From a virus, in IMG/VR virus record IMGVR_UViG_3300025732_000186, positions 1 through 30,390 of that record: a stretch of DNA of 30,390 bases; one strand, given 5' to 3'. A program made the position numbers and the translations under genes. Below, one piece after another: positions 1 to 7,050 of the stretch. Positions within the stretch are counted from its first letter, which is position 1; every line of letters begins with the position of its first letter. The notes beneath the pieces are model-generated. The model was given only the letters and a program-made list of their open reading frames with translations. It made no database searches and was not told the origin of the DNA.

Positions 1-755
1 ATCGCTTCCTCGAGCGCGGGCTTGAAGTAGAGGTCCCATCTCTCGATTGTCCTAGCGTTCCCCAGATCGAAGAAGGGAAAGCGGACCTTGTACCTGGGCG
101 TCGTCTTCACGAACGCGAGGACGGCTCTCTTGGCCTCGCCCATAGCGAAGCTGTGCCGCTCAAAAAGCAGCCTTGCCGCCCCTGAACGCTCCCCGTCAGG
201 ACGGAAGTAGGTGTAACCGGAGAACGAGCCCCTACGCCGTCCCTTGCGCTTTATAGAGGCATCGGTCGTGTTCTGGTATTGGTCGCCCTGAGCCCCGAGC
301 TCCGAGAGCACCTTGTTCAGCCACGGCCCTGAGATATTGCCGTAGCGATCCATTGGCGTGTCCCGGGTAGGCATCACGAACCGACCCTTGGGCAATATCC
401 CCGCATAGTCCAGCCGCCGCTCGAACCGCTTGAGATCGCGAGCCCCCCCGAAGATCTGGGGGGCCAGGTACTTCGCCGCGGGAGTGCCTTTGCCGATGAA
501 GTCCTTCAGCCATACCTCCGCCGACTGGGTCTTCTTCGTCGCCGCCTTCATGTAGACCGAACGCTGTGTGAACGGGGTCGGCCTGTCGAACCGCTTCGGG
601 ATCTCTCGCGTCAGATCTTCCTTCGCGTCCTTAGCGATGCGCGTCAGTGTGAGCGCCGTGGCAAATGGGAGCTGCCGCCTCGCGAGGTCGTCCAAGAACT
701 CGGGGAGCCTTTGAGTGATGCCTGTGAGATCGACGCGAAGCGTTCGCTGAGCCAT
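1..755 (-). CDS. Phage virion-assembly (minor tail / tail completion-like) protein, 3' end outside window
   Basis: The reading frame opens at ATG 755-753 and stays open to the left edge, so about 251 N-terminal residues are visible and the C-terminus is missing. It begins MAQRTLRVDLTGI and is basic, with segments such as FDRPTPFTQRS, GKGTPAAKYLAPQIFGG and LKRFERRLDYAGILPKG. From memory these resemble a family of small structural proteins found among head-tail joining and tail genes of Burkholderia and Pseudomonas phages. The exact role is not known to me, and tail completion or minor tail protein is an inference. It is divergent from the phosphoesterase gene. In a circular genome it would precede the tail genes that re-enter at the right edge. 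Confidence 0.7.
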   Translation of the reverse strand, partial: MAQRTLRVDLTGITQRLPEFLDDLARRQLPFATALTLTRIAKDAKEDLTREIPKRFDRPTPFTQRSVYMKAATKKTQSAEVWLKDFIGKGTPAAKYLAPQIFGGARDLKRFERRLDYAGILPKGRFVMPTRDTPMDRYGNISGPWLNKVLSELGAQGDQYQNTTDASIKRKGRRRGSFSGYTYFRPDGERSGAARLLFERHSFAMGEAKRAVLAFVKTTPRYKVRFPFFDLGNARTIERWDLYFKPALEEA

Positions 756-833
756 GTCTAGAGCCTATCTCCGGGGATAGACCTCTTGCAAACTCGCTTG
801 CTATCGCCGCGGTATGCCTACAGCATCAGGTTA

Positions 834-1796
834 ATGACGGACACTCTCCACGAGTTGGTTACAGCCCTGAAGGACTTCGCCCTCGAGCTCGGAAGGACTC
901 CCACGAAAACGGAGTTCTGCAATCGCGTATCTGGAGCGGACTATCGCCTCAAGAAAGTCGGAGGATTCACCGTCCTGCTAAAAGCCGCGGGGATGCCTAC
1001 CTACGACGACCGCCGCACGAAAGACCGTGTGCGGATCACGAACAAGATCTTCGAGCGCGATATCGAAGAGCACCTGGAGCAGTACGAGCCCCGAGCCAAG
1101 CGCGAGCGACAGATCTGGCCTCGGATCGCCGTGATCTCGGACATTCACTGGCCGTTTCATAGCCAGAAGGTGATCGACGCGTTCCTCGAGTTCGTCAAAA
1201 AGAATCAGCCTGAGCATGTGATCATCAACGGAGACGCATGGGATCAGTATTCCCATAGCAAGTATCCGCGGAGTCACATGATCTTTAACCCGAAGGAAGA
1301 GCAGCAACTCGCGAGGAGAGCGAACGAGCAGTTCTGGAAGGACGTTCAGTCAGCCGCGCCTAAAGCAAAGTGCTGGCAGCTCCTCGGTAATCATGACGTG
1401 AGACCGCTTCGGCGCGTGCTTGAGAGCTACCCCGAGGCCGAGCACTGGATCGAGCAGATGATGAAAGAGCTCTTCACCTTCCCCGGCGTGACGACCATTC
1501 ACGACTCCCGTCAGGAGCTCATGCTTCCCGGGGATATCGCCGTCCACCACGGCTACCGATCGAAGCTCGGGGAGGCCCGGGATTTTTCCAGATTCAATAG
1601 CATCGCGGGCCACACCCATGTCGGAGGCGCCAGCTATCGTCAGATCCGGGGCGAAGTTTTGTGGGAGCTGAACTCCGGACTGGCAGGAGATCCCGAATCG
1701 AAGGGATTGACCTACACTCCGCAGCGGATCACGAACTGGACGCCCGGGTTTGGCTGGGTCGACGAGTACGGCCCTCGCTTCATCCCAGTGTACTGA
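834..1796 (+). CDS. Metallophosphoesterase with N-terminal HNH-repeat-like DNA-binding domain
   Basis: A 320-residue protein. The C-terminal two thirds carry the calcineurin-type metallophosphoesterase motifs in order: SDIHWPFH (near residue 102), GDAWDQ, GNHD, HHG and AGHTH. These supply the two-metal site for hydrolysing phosphomonoesters or diesters. The first ~50 residues (ELGRTPTKTEF ... LLKAAGM) look like the homing-endonuclease-associated repeat, a small DNA-binding helical unit, so the enzyme may be directed to DNA. I chose ATG 834 because the conserved N-domain begins right after it; an in-frame TTG at 786 lacks a good ribosome site. Its 3' end abuts the U-tract of the oppositely oriented terminator at 1795-1832. 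Substrate unknown; a DNA-end or nucleotide repair role is speculative. Confidence 0.85.
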   Translation: MTDTLHELVTALKDFALELGRTPTKTEFCNRVSGADYRLKKVGGFTVLLKAAGMPTYDDRRTKDRVRITNKIFERDIEEHLEQYEPRAKRERQIWPRIAVISDIHWPFHSQKVIDAFLEFVKKNQPEHVIINGDAWDQYSHSKYPRSHMIFNPKEEQQLARRANEQFWKDVQSAAPKAKCWQLLGNHDVRPLRRVLESYPEAEHWIEQMMKELFTFPGVTTIHDSRQELMLPGDIAVHHGYRSKLGEARDFSRFNSIAGHTHVGGASYRQIRGEVLWELNSGLAGDPESKGLTYTPQRITNWTPGFGWVDEYGPRFIPVY

Positions 1797-1832
1797 AAAA
1801 CAGAAAGGGCCAGGAGCCGAAGCCCCCAGCCC
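1795..1832 (-). terminator. Rho-independent terminator for the beta-helix gene
   Basis: On the minus strand an 11-bp stem with G-U wobbles (arms 1822-1832 and 1807-1817) is capped by a UUCG loop (1818-1821) and followed by TTTCTGTTTTT. It lies 27 bases past the stop of the beta-helix gene. Its U-tract overlaps the stop codon of the convergent phosphoesterase gene. Confidence 0.85.
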
Positions 1833-1858
1833 TCCCGCCCAGTCTCTTGATCCCCGGA

Positions 1859-3238
1859 CTAGAGGAGCGTGAAGTCGTATCCGACGACCGAATCGATCTC
1901 GTCTCGCTTCACCACCAGCATCTGCGAACGATCAGAGTTCGCGATGATGATCTTGTGGAGCTGGAACTGAGACCCGCTCGGAGCAGACTGCCGGATCTTC
2001 ATCTGCTTGGTAGCAGTGAAGTCACGGAAGGTCGAATACATCCGGGTCACGCCGTTTGCCTTCTTGTAGATAAAGCTAACGTGCGCCCAATTCGCGTAAT
2101 CCGAGAAGACCACGCTCGCCTGAACCTTCGGGAGATCCATCACGAGCTCCTTCGTCATGAAGATGGATAGCGACTGACCGGCCGCTGCTTGGGTCGCCTG
2201 AACCAGCGGCTGAGTGAGGTTTTGGTTCCCAGTATTGACCGCGCCAGCGCCCGAGATGAGGAGGCCCGCAGAGCTATAAGCTCCGAACGAGTAAATGGTA
2301 TTGTCCTCGACGACCGCGTTCGCGCCGCGGACTCGAATACCGTACCCATATCCAGAGACGCACTTGACCACGTTGTCCTGAACGATCGCCCCAGCCGGAT
2401 CGATCGTGCAAGCCGTGTTGAACGACGGAGTCCCGTCCGCTAACAGTCCACCAGTGATCCCTTCGATCACGTTCCCAGTGAACGAGCATCCGACGTTAGC
2501 CGATTGAACCGTCACGAGCTGACGCGGTACATTCGGAACCGTGAACTGATTCCCGACCCCTGGGTACGTTCCGACGAACGTCTTCCCAGTGATCTTGTTG
2601 TTTCTGATGGTGATGTTCTGCACGTTAGCGATCGCGTCGGTCAGGATCGCGTATTCGCCGTCAGCAACTAGCCACGAGTCCTCGAGGATCTGGTTGGTTG
2701 CAGCCGCAGATCCGGCACCGGTGTTGCGGTAGAAAACCGCCGACATTTCCGAAGCCGCCGACGGACTATCGAATCCGATCACCTTCAGCGCCTTGATCGT
2801 TCCGCCAGATCCGCGAACCCGGATGGTCGACTCGACGGTTGGCATCGTTGCGTTTGTCGCCGTATTGCGAGCCGCAGTCGTTGCAGCACTGATCGTGATC
2901 GAGTTCGCGCTGACAGACGCAATTCGAGCGTTCGCAGGAATCCCTGTTCCAGTGATTAGCCGACCCTTCTTTAGTCCCGTCGTTCCTCCTGCCATCGACA
3001 GCGTTGTGCTGCCGAGCGCGCAGGTGAAGCTGCGAACGACTGAAGTTTCGAGCGCACCCTGAATGATGCTCACTTCTCGCCCAGCACCTTGAAGCGTGAC
3101 GCCTTTGTAGAGGTCGATGTTTTCCGAAAAAGTGCCAGCTTCGATATCAATCGTGTCGCCTGCGGCTGCGTCATAGATCGCAGCCTGAATCTCGGTGTGC
3201 GTACCCGAGCCGTCTTTCCGCACTGTCATGATTGCCAT
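1859..3238 (-). CDS. Right-handed parallel beta-helix virion protein (tailspike / pectate-lyase fold)
   Basis: A 459-residue protein. After MAIMTVRKDGSGTHTEIQAA it has the typical opening of a phage beta-helix: DTIDIEAGTFSENI, then VTLQGAG. Repeated short strands follow with N and G at turns (ILEDSWLV, ITIRNNKI, CSFTGNVIEG, VVEDNTIYSFG), giving stacked rungs from about residue 20 to 330. The last ~120 residues form a separate C-terminal domain, probably for trimerisation or receptor contact. The family includes tailspikes that bind or cleave surface polysaccharide. I cannot identify catalytic residues, so enzymatic activity is unproven. The start is supported by AAAGGA eight bases upstream of ATG 3238. 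It lies just downstream of the tail-fibre gene but behind a strong terminator, suggesting separate or read-through expression. Confidence 0.8.
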   Translation of the reverse strand: MAIMTVRKDGSGTHTEIQAAIYDAAAGDTIDIEAGTFSENIDLYKGVTLQGAGREVSIIQGALETSVVRSFTCALGSTTLSMAGGTTGLKKGRLITGTGIPANARIASVSANSITISAATTAARNTATNATMPTVESTIRVRGSGGTIKALKVIGFDSPSAASEMSAVFYRNTGAGSAAATNQILEDSWLVADGEYAILTDAIANVQNITIRNNKITGKTFVGTYPGVGNQFTVPNVPRQLVTVQSANVGCSFTGNVIEGITGGLLADGTPSFNTACTIDPAGAIVQDNVVKCVSGYGYGIRVRGANAVVEDNTIYSFGAYSSAGLLISGAGAVNTGNQNLTQPLVQATQAAAGQSLSIFMTKELVMDLPKVQASVVFSDYANWAHVSFIYKKANGVTRMYSTFRDFTATKQMKIRQSAPSGSQFQLHKIIIANSDRSQMLVVKRDEIDSVVGYDFTLL

Positions 3239-3268
3239 TCAAAAATCCTTTCGGGCCATAAGGCCGAG

Positions 3269-3304
3269 AAAAAATAGGCCCCACCCGGTTTCCCGAGCAG
3301 GGCC
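3269..3304 (-). terminator. Rho-independent terminator between tail fibre and beta-helix genes
   Basis: On the minus strand a 12-bp stem (arms 3293-3304 and 3277-3288, several G-U pairs) is closed by a GAAA tetraloop and followed by TATTTTTT. It lies just after the stop of the fibre gene and 31 bases before the next start codon, so the beta-helix gene is expressed by read-through or from its own promoter. Confidence 0.9.
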
Positions 3305-3311
3305 AAAACAA

Positions 3312-4862
3312 CTACGCGAGCTTAATGATCTTGTAGTTCGGTCCATCGGCGACGAGGAAGTAATCACCGGACTGACCGTTGAGAATAGCGCCCCATCCAG
3401 CCGCTTCGATGTAAGCCTCATCGACCTGGTTCAAGCCGACATTCGTGAAGGTATTGCCGTTTCCATTGCTATTGAACAGAGTGAACAGAATGTTGTGACT
3501 TGGGTTCCCAGTTCCGACAGGTCCAGATTGCTTAGGACCGCTCCAGATCTCAGATCCGGTTGCGCCGAGCTGAAACGTGAAGAAGTACTGCGTCGATGAA
3601 GCGACGTTATACATCTCAATCGCCTGACCGTTTGCGCTCAGAGCGAAGTATGGCTCGCTGCTACCACCACCACTACCGCCGCCAGAGCCGCCACCGCCAG
3701 AACCACCGCCGCCAGAGCCGGAGCTGAACGCAGCCTTGCTCTTCATGTACCAGACGTGAACAGTGTCACCGACCACGAGAGCGTTTTCGCCGCTCGCGAA
3801 CTCGCCAGCAAGCGAAATCCTGGAGCCCGAGTAACTGAACTCGACGTTCGGTCGACCCATGACCCCGTCCACCATGATCCATGGCATGCCGATCATTGCC
3901 GCAGCGGTGTCGACGTACTGGTTCACAATGTCCTGAGCCGAGAGGACGAACGCCTCATAGGTCTGTTCCGGGATCGAAAGCGCCTCGATCACGTCCAGAC
4001 GACCGTCGAGGGCAGAGTCTGCGTCCTGACGAGCCTGAACTTCAGAATCGAGAGCGGACTGAGCAGCCTTCGCAGCGACCGCAGTCTCGAGGGAATTGAT
4101 ATCCGACTCAGCGGTATCAAGACGTCCGTCGAGGTCATTGATCTGGGTCTGGATCCCGCTCGCGTCGTAGGTCGGCGAGAGGAGCTCCTGCCAGTTCGCG
4201 AGAACGCTCGGATCGCTTCCAGCGAGGATGAACGACTTCGCGAGGTCGGAACGAACGCAGACGTCGCCCTTCTCAGCGACGAGCTCGAGCATCTCGGCTT
4301 CGGTGTCGACCACGAACGTGTCGGTGATCGCGATCGCGGGCACCTGACTGAGCGGAATCTTGCCGTCGACGAGAGAAGCGACAGAGACGCCGACCGCGGA
4401 CGAGTCCAGCTTCTGGCTGACGCTCGTCTCGAGGTTGTCAATGTCCTGCTCCGCTGTACCGACGCGAACAGTCACCGCGTCCAGATCGTCGCGCAGGTCT
4501 TCCTGGTAGGCGATCTGATCGTCGAGATCAGCCTGAGACGCCTTGGTAGCCATCTGCGTCTGTAGCGTGTCGATCTCGCCTTCAGCGGTAGAGATCCGAG
4601 TCTCGAGATTGGTGATCGCAGTGCTGGAGCCTAGTCCGGCCACCGCTTGATCGAGGTCGATCTTGCGAACCGGATGATCGTCAGCGGTAGGAGCCGAAGG
4701 GAGCTTCGGCATCGCGATGAACTCGAGCTGATCGCTGGAGTTCAGTTTGACGAGTTCCTGTTCGGACCCGTCGGCCTTCTTTGCCACTAGCGCCTGGTTG
4801 TTTTCTAGGCGCAGCTTGGACCCGTCGAGGACGGGCACAAACTTCTTCTTTAAAATTGCCAT
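3312..4862 (-). CDS. Phage tail fibre with coiled coils and Gly/Ser linker
   Basis: A 516-residue virion fibre. The N-terminal ~75 residues (MAILKKKFVPVLDG ... HPVRKIDLDQAV) look like a fibre attachment segment. Two long heptad-rich coiled coils follow (about 80-155 and 235-300, e.g. LETRISTAEGEIDTLQTQ). They flank a conserved fibre module (LSQVPAIAITDTFVV ... VCVRSDLAKSFIL ... LANWQELL). A glycine/serine hinge of four GGGS/GGGGS-type units lies near residue 380 (DNA 3662-3727). The last ~120 residues are a distinct C-terminal domain ending DGPNYKIIKLA that probably contacts the host. Coiled coils imply a trimer. ATG 4862 has AAAGGGG upstream. It follows the 172-residue tail protein by 17 bases, in the same transcript. 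Confidence 0.85.
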   Translation of the reverse strand: MAILKKKFVPVLDGSKLRLENNQALVAKKADGSEQELVKLNSSDQLEFIAMPKLPSAPTADDHPVRKIDLDQAVAGLGSSTAITNLETRISTAEGEIDTLQTQMATKASQADLDDQIAYQEDLRDDLDAVTVRVGTAEQDIDNLETSVSQKLDSSAVGVSVASLVDGKIPLSQVPAIAITDTFVVDTEAEMLELVAEKGDVCVRSDLAKSFILAGSDPSVLANWQELLSPTYDASGIQTQINDLDGRLDTAESDINSLETAVAAKAAQSALDSEVQARQDADSALDGRLDVIEALSIPEQTYEAFVLSAQDIVNQYVDTAAAMIGMPWIMVDGVMGRPNVEFSYSGSRISLAGEFASGENALVVGDTVHVWYMKSKAAFSSGSGGGGSGGGGSGGGSGGGSSEPYFALSANGQAIEMYNVASSTQYFFTFQLGATGSEIWSGPKQSGPVGTGNPSHNILFTLFNSNGNGNTFTNVGLNQVDEAYIEAAGWGAILNGQSGDYFLVADGPNYKIIKLA

Positions 4863-4879
4863 CGTATGGTTCCCCTTTG

Positions 4880-5398
4880 TTATTCGTAAACGATCAGGAG
4901 CTTGTCTCCGGATTCAAGCAAGCCTTCCAGCGGTCCACCGGACCACCGGATTGTTTGCCCTTCCAGAAAGAAGTCCTCGTTCACAAATTGTGGGGCACCG
5001 TTTCCGCCAATCTCAAACACAATCGAGCCGGGGTTTGTCACTGGGAAGGAAAGCGAGATCTCTCCAGCATTTGCCTCTGCTTCCGTGATCTCGCGCCGCT
5101 CGACGCGACGTTCTGGGAGTGAGAACGGGACCCATGCAGTCCCGTCCCATCGCATTACCTGACCGATCTGGGGCGGAGGATCTATCCGAACGCGCTGCGC
5201 TTCCGCGTCATAGCTCAGCGGAGGAACGAACTCGATCTCGGTGAGATCCGCGCCGCCGCCGCCTCCACCTGGGCCGGGGATCCCGGCCTCTTGAATCACG
5301 ATCCTCGCGACGCGACGATCGACGCAGGATCCAGCGATCGAGCTCGCGTCCTCGACGATCAGCCGCTCGACTTCCGTTCCGTTCACGGTCACGCTCAT
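4880..5398 (-). CDS. Tail fibre-associated protein
   Basis: A 172-residue protein starting MSVTVNGTEVERLIVED. A glycine tract (PGPGGGGGGADLTEIEF) separates an N-terminal domain from a segment with QVMRWDGTAWVPFSLPE, a motif seen repeatedly in phage tail-fibre proteins next to collagen-like or Gly-rich stretches. The C-terminal part (ISLSFPVTNPGSIVFEIGG ... LLESGDKLLIVYE) resembles a small beta-sandwich domain of fibre or baseplate accessory proteins. The ATG at 5398 overlaps the TGA of the 32-residue gene (ATGA), which decides this start over any upstream codon. Virion location is inferred from sequence style and from neighbours on both sides. Confidence 0.7.
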   Translation of the reverse strand: MSVTVNGTEVERLIVEDASSIAGSCVDRRVARIVIQEAGIPGPGGGGGGADLTEIEFVPPLSYDAEAQRVRIDPPPQIGQVMRWDGTAWVPFSLPERRVERREITEAEANAGEISLSFPVTNPGSIVFEIGGNGAPQFVNEDFFLEGQTIRWSGGPLEGLLESGDKLLIVYE

Positions 5399-5493
5399 GC
5401 GAGCCCAAGCCTCCCGAGGATGAGAACGATCTCGTCGCCGTTTTCTCCGCCCGCTTCGACGAAGATCTCGTCGCTCTCCACGAGGATGATCAT
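5395..5493 (-). CDS. 32-residue acidic peptide coupled on both sides
   Basis: The short frame MIILVESDEIFVEAGGENGD...LGRLGLA is unusually well supported for its size. Its ATG overlaps the TGA of the upstream Ig-like gene (ATGA at 5490-5493). Its own TGA overlaps the ATG of the downstream tail protein (ATGA at 5395-5398). Ribosomes would therefore pass through all three genes. The predicted peptide is acidic with two short hydrophobic strand-like stretches. No family recognised. It may be a small tail-associated protein, or simply the translational link between its neighbours. Confidence 0.6.
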   Translation of the reverse strand: MIILVESDEIFVEAGGENGDEIVLILGRLGLA

Positions 5494-5861
5494 AGCGTGA
5501 CATTCCTCGTGACTTGAAACTTGCCCTCGAGGAGTCGGGTCACTGAATCCACCGAAGCCACGAGCTCGAGGTCGTACAGAAAGAGTCCGATCTGGAGCGT
5601 CTCCGTGACCGTCGCCCCGATCTCGAGCATGAGAACTCCGTTTTCCGCGTCGATCGAGATGCGCCCGTTCTCCGTCGTCAGGGAACAGATCAGCGTGTTC
5701 CGCTTGGGATCCCGGATCTGCATCCTCGCGGTGTAGCCCGCGAGGTTGACCGCGACTCGATCTGGATCCAAAAGCGTGACCTTGCGCCGAAAGGTCGCCC
5801 CTTGTTCACAAGCCGTCCTAGATCTCGCCGTGTTCTGAAAGTTGTAGACGCCCGAAGCCAT
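5490..5861 (-). CDS. Ig-like phage tail/baseplate accessory protein
   Basis: A 123-residue protein with the layout of a common phage family: a start such as CEQGATFRRKVTLLDPD, then VNLAGYTARMQIRDPK, TTENGRISIDAENGVLMLEI, LFLYDLELV and TRLLEGKFQV near the end. These alternating strands form an Ig/Ni-like beta-sandwich found in upper-baseplate or fibre-connecting proteins. The start at ATG 5861 is taken from similarity. The stop overlaps the next start (ATGA). It stands between the lipoprotein gene and the fibre genes, supporting a place in the virion. Function beyond structure is unknown. Confidence 0.75.
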   Translation of the reverse strand: MASGVYNFQNTARSRTACEQGATFRRKVTLLDPDRVAVNLAGYTARMQIRDPKRNTLICSLTTENGRISIDAENGVLMLEIGATVTETLQIGLFLYDLELVASVDSVTRLLEGKFQVTRNVTL

Positions 5862-5867
5862 ATCCCG

Positions 5868-6140
5868 TCACCGTGCCTCTCCGCAGTTTGGCCGCCACCG
5901 CTCGCAGCATCCGACGAACGTGTCGAGGAGCTTCGCCTGATCCTCTAGCGTCATGCATCCGAATGAATCGAACTTTTGATCCGAGCACCTGAGGACTTCG
6001 CCCTGAGAACTGACGATCCCGGATTCCTGACTCGATCCGAGCCACTGTTTAACCCGCACCGAGGGAGGAGTCCCGCAGCTACTCGCTCCGCTCAGAAGCG
6101 TCGCAGCGAGAATCAGGGCTGACAGTTTTTTCAATCGCAC
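5868..6140 (-). CDS. Small cysteine-rich lipoprotein, overlapping start (possible o-spanin)
   Basis: A 90-residue protein starting (GTG) RLKKLSALILAATLLSGASSCG: basic N-terminus, hydrophobic helix and lipobox-like ASS-C, so a probable signal-peptidase II substrate destined for the outer membrane. The mature part has five further cysteines, including CC near the C-terminus. GTG 6140 is preferred because AAAGG lies six bases upstream; an in-frame ATG at 6161 has no ribosome site and adds MRNERPH. The start is inside the preceding gene in another frame, as in Rz/Rz1 gene pairs. That makes an outer-membrane spanin plausible, but the mature part is not proline-rich as Rz1 usually is. Alternative: a lipoprotein that alters the host surface. 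Confidence 0.6.
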   Translation of the reverse strand: MRLKKLSALILAATLLSGASSCGTPPSVRVKQWLGSSQESGIVSSQGEVLRCSDQKFDSFGCMTLEDQAKLLDTFVGCCERWRPNCGEAR

Positions 6141-6324
6141 ATGCGGCCTTTCGTTTCTCATCGATCGTCTTTGCCTGCTTTGCCTGTTCGATCGCGTCGG
6201 CTACTGCCTTGCGACGCTTCGTCGTCGCGATCTCCTCGAGCTTCTTCTTCCCTTCGACGACTGCCAGCTCGATCAGCTCGAGGAGCTTGAGCGCGAGCTT
6301 GATCAGGGCGAGAAAGCCGCCCAT
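6079..6324 (-). CDS. Small protein with hydrophobic N-terminal helix and charged coiled coil (possible i-spanin)
   Basis: An 81-residue protein starting MGGFLALIKLALKLLELIELAVVEG. The first helix is hydrophobic but carries two lysines, so it may be amphipathic rather than a true membrane span. A lysine/glutamate-rich helical stretch follows (about 25-65), as in the periplasmic arm of Rz-type inner-membrane spanins. ATG 6324 follows the TAA of the upstream gene directly (TAAATG), with AAGGAG before it. The downstream lipoprotein gene starts inside it. The three-gene arrangement of small membrane protein, this gene and overlapping lipoprotein suggests a lysis cassette; the spanin call is inference from architecture. 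Confidence 0.5.
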   Translation of the reverse strand: MGGFLALIKLALKLLELIELAVVEGKKKLEEIATTKRRKAVADAIEQAKQAKTIDEKRKAACAIEKTVSPDSRCDASERSE

Positions 6325-6543
6325 TTACTTCTCCTTGCGCTGGACCGGAGCGAAGGACTTCACGACCTTGAGCAAAGCGCCCAGTCCGGGAGTCGCCTCG
6401 AGCTTCGCGAACCACGCGTCGTCATCCTGAGTCGGCGTAATCGCGACGTAGGTCTGACCGAGCACGACCAGGCCGCCGAGGACCGTGAGCACGAGCGGGA
6501 TCGCCGGATGAAGCGCGGCAATGATCGGGATGAGAGTTTCCAT
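6325..6543 (-). CDS. Small membrane protein (holin-like)
   Basis: A 72-residue protein METLIPIIAALHPAIPLVLTV... with one clear hydrophobic span at about residues 5-36 and a polar C-terminus containing DDDAWFAKLEATP and a basic end (VQRKEK). Similar single-span proteins with a W-x-x-L motif after the helix occur in phages of proteobacteria, usually unannotated. AGGAG precedes ATG 6543 by about nine bases. It precedes two more membrane or secreted proteins, so a lysis-related role is possible, but another holin candidate is encoded at 20480-20794. Confidence 0.55.
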   Translation of the reverse strand: METLIPIIAALHPAIPLVLTVLGGLVVLGQTYVAITPTQDDDAWFAKLEATPGLGALLKVVKSFAPVQRKEK

Positions 6544-6546
6544 GAC

Positions 6547-7050
6547 TTAGCGTCTCCTATTGGGTTGAGAATGACTGACCGCCTTGGTTCTCACAAATTT
6601 TTTTTGATCGGGCAACCTCGAATTGCGCTTTTGACGCGCCAGCTCACGCCGAGCCTTGCAACTCTGACAGACTAGCCGGACGACGCTCTCCTGATCTGGG
6701 AGCGTCTCCAGATCCAGATCCTCGACGCTCTCGCAGTGGTAGCAGGAGTCCGTCTGGATGCTCATGAGGGCACTCGCCCGGGGAGCGTCGAAGCCGATCA
6801 TGAACCCATCCCCCGCGGAGAGCGGACGCGGTCCCGGGTTGGTCCCCTGATACGCCCGGATGAGCCTCTTCGCTTCCGAGAAGTAGAACTCCCCGATGGA
6901 CTCCAGGAGCTCCGGATCCGAGCTCTTGATCGCCCGCTCGATCTTGTCCAGCATCGCCGCCCACGGATCCGGAGTCCGCTTCGCATAGAACTCGATCGTC
7001 CCCGGGTGATATATCTTGGCCACTTCGACTATTGCCTCGGAGAACTTCAT
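6547..7050 (-). CDS. Hypothetical protein with Cys4 zinc-binding motif
   Basis: A 167-residue protein. Residues 1-90 are helical and begin MKFSEAIVEVAKIYHPGTIEF. Near residues 104-130 a CYHC ... CQSC pair of CxxC motifs forms a likely zinc ribbon, followed by a strongly basic tail (RRELARQKRNSRLPDQKK ... PNRRR) suited to nucleic-acid binding. ATG 7050 overlaps the stop of the helicase gene (ATGA) and is preceded by GAGGAA, so it is coupled to the replication genes. No family recognised. Position suggests an accessory to replication or recombination, but nothing in the sequence proves this. Confidence 0.65.
   Translation of the reverse strand: MKFSEAIVEVAKIYHPGTIEFYAKRTPDPWAAMLDKIERAIKSSDPELLESIGEFYFSEAKRLIRAYQGTNPGPRPLSAGDGFMIGFDAPRASALMSIQTDSCYHCESVEDLDLETLPDQESVVRLVCQSCKARRELARQKRNSRLPDQKKFVRTKAVSHSQPNRRR

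Noticed and set aside
3660-3730. CRISPR-like or regulatory short repeats
   Set aside because: They are the codons of the glycine/serine hinge in the tail fibre, with no spacers.
3756-4565. 269-codon plus-strand open frame opposite the tail fibre
   Set aside because: Composition is that of an antisense frame (many R, D and V), with no motif; the minus-strand protein has clear coiled coils and fibre modules.
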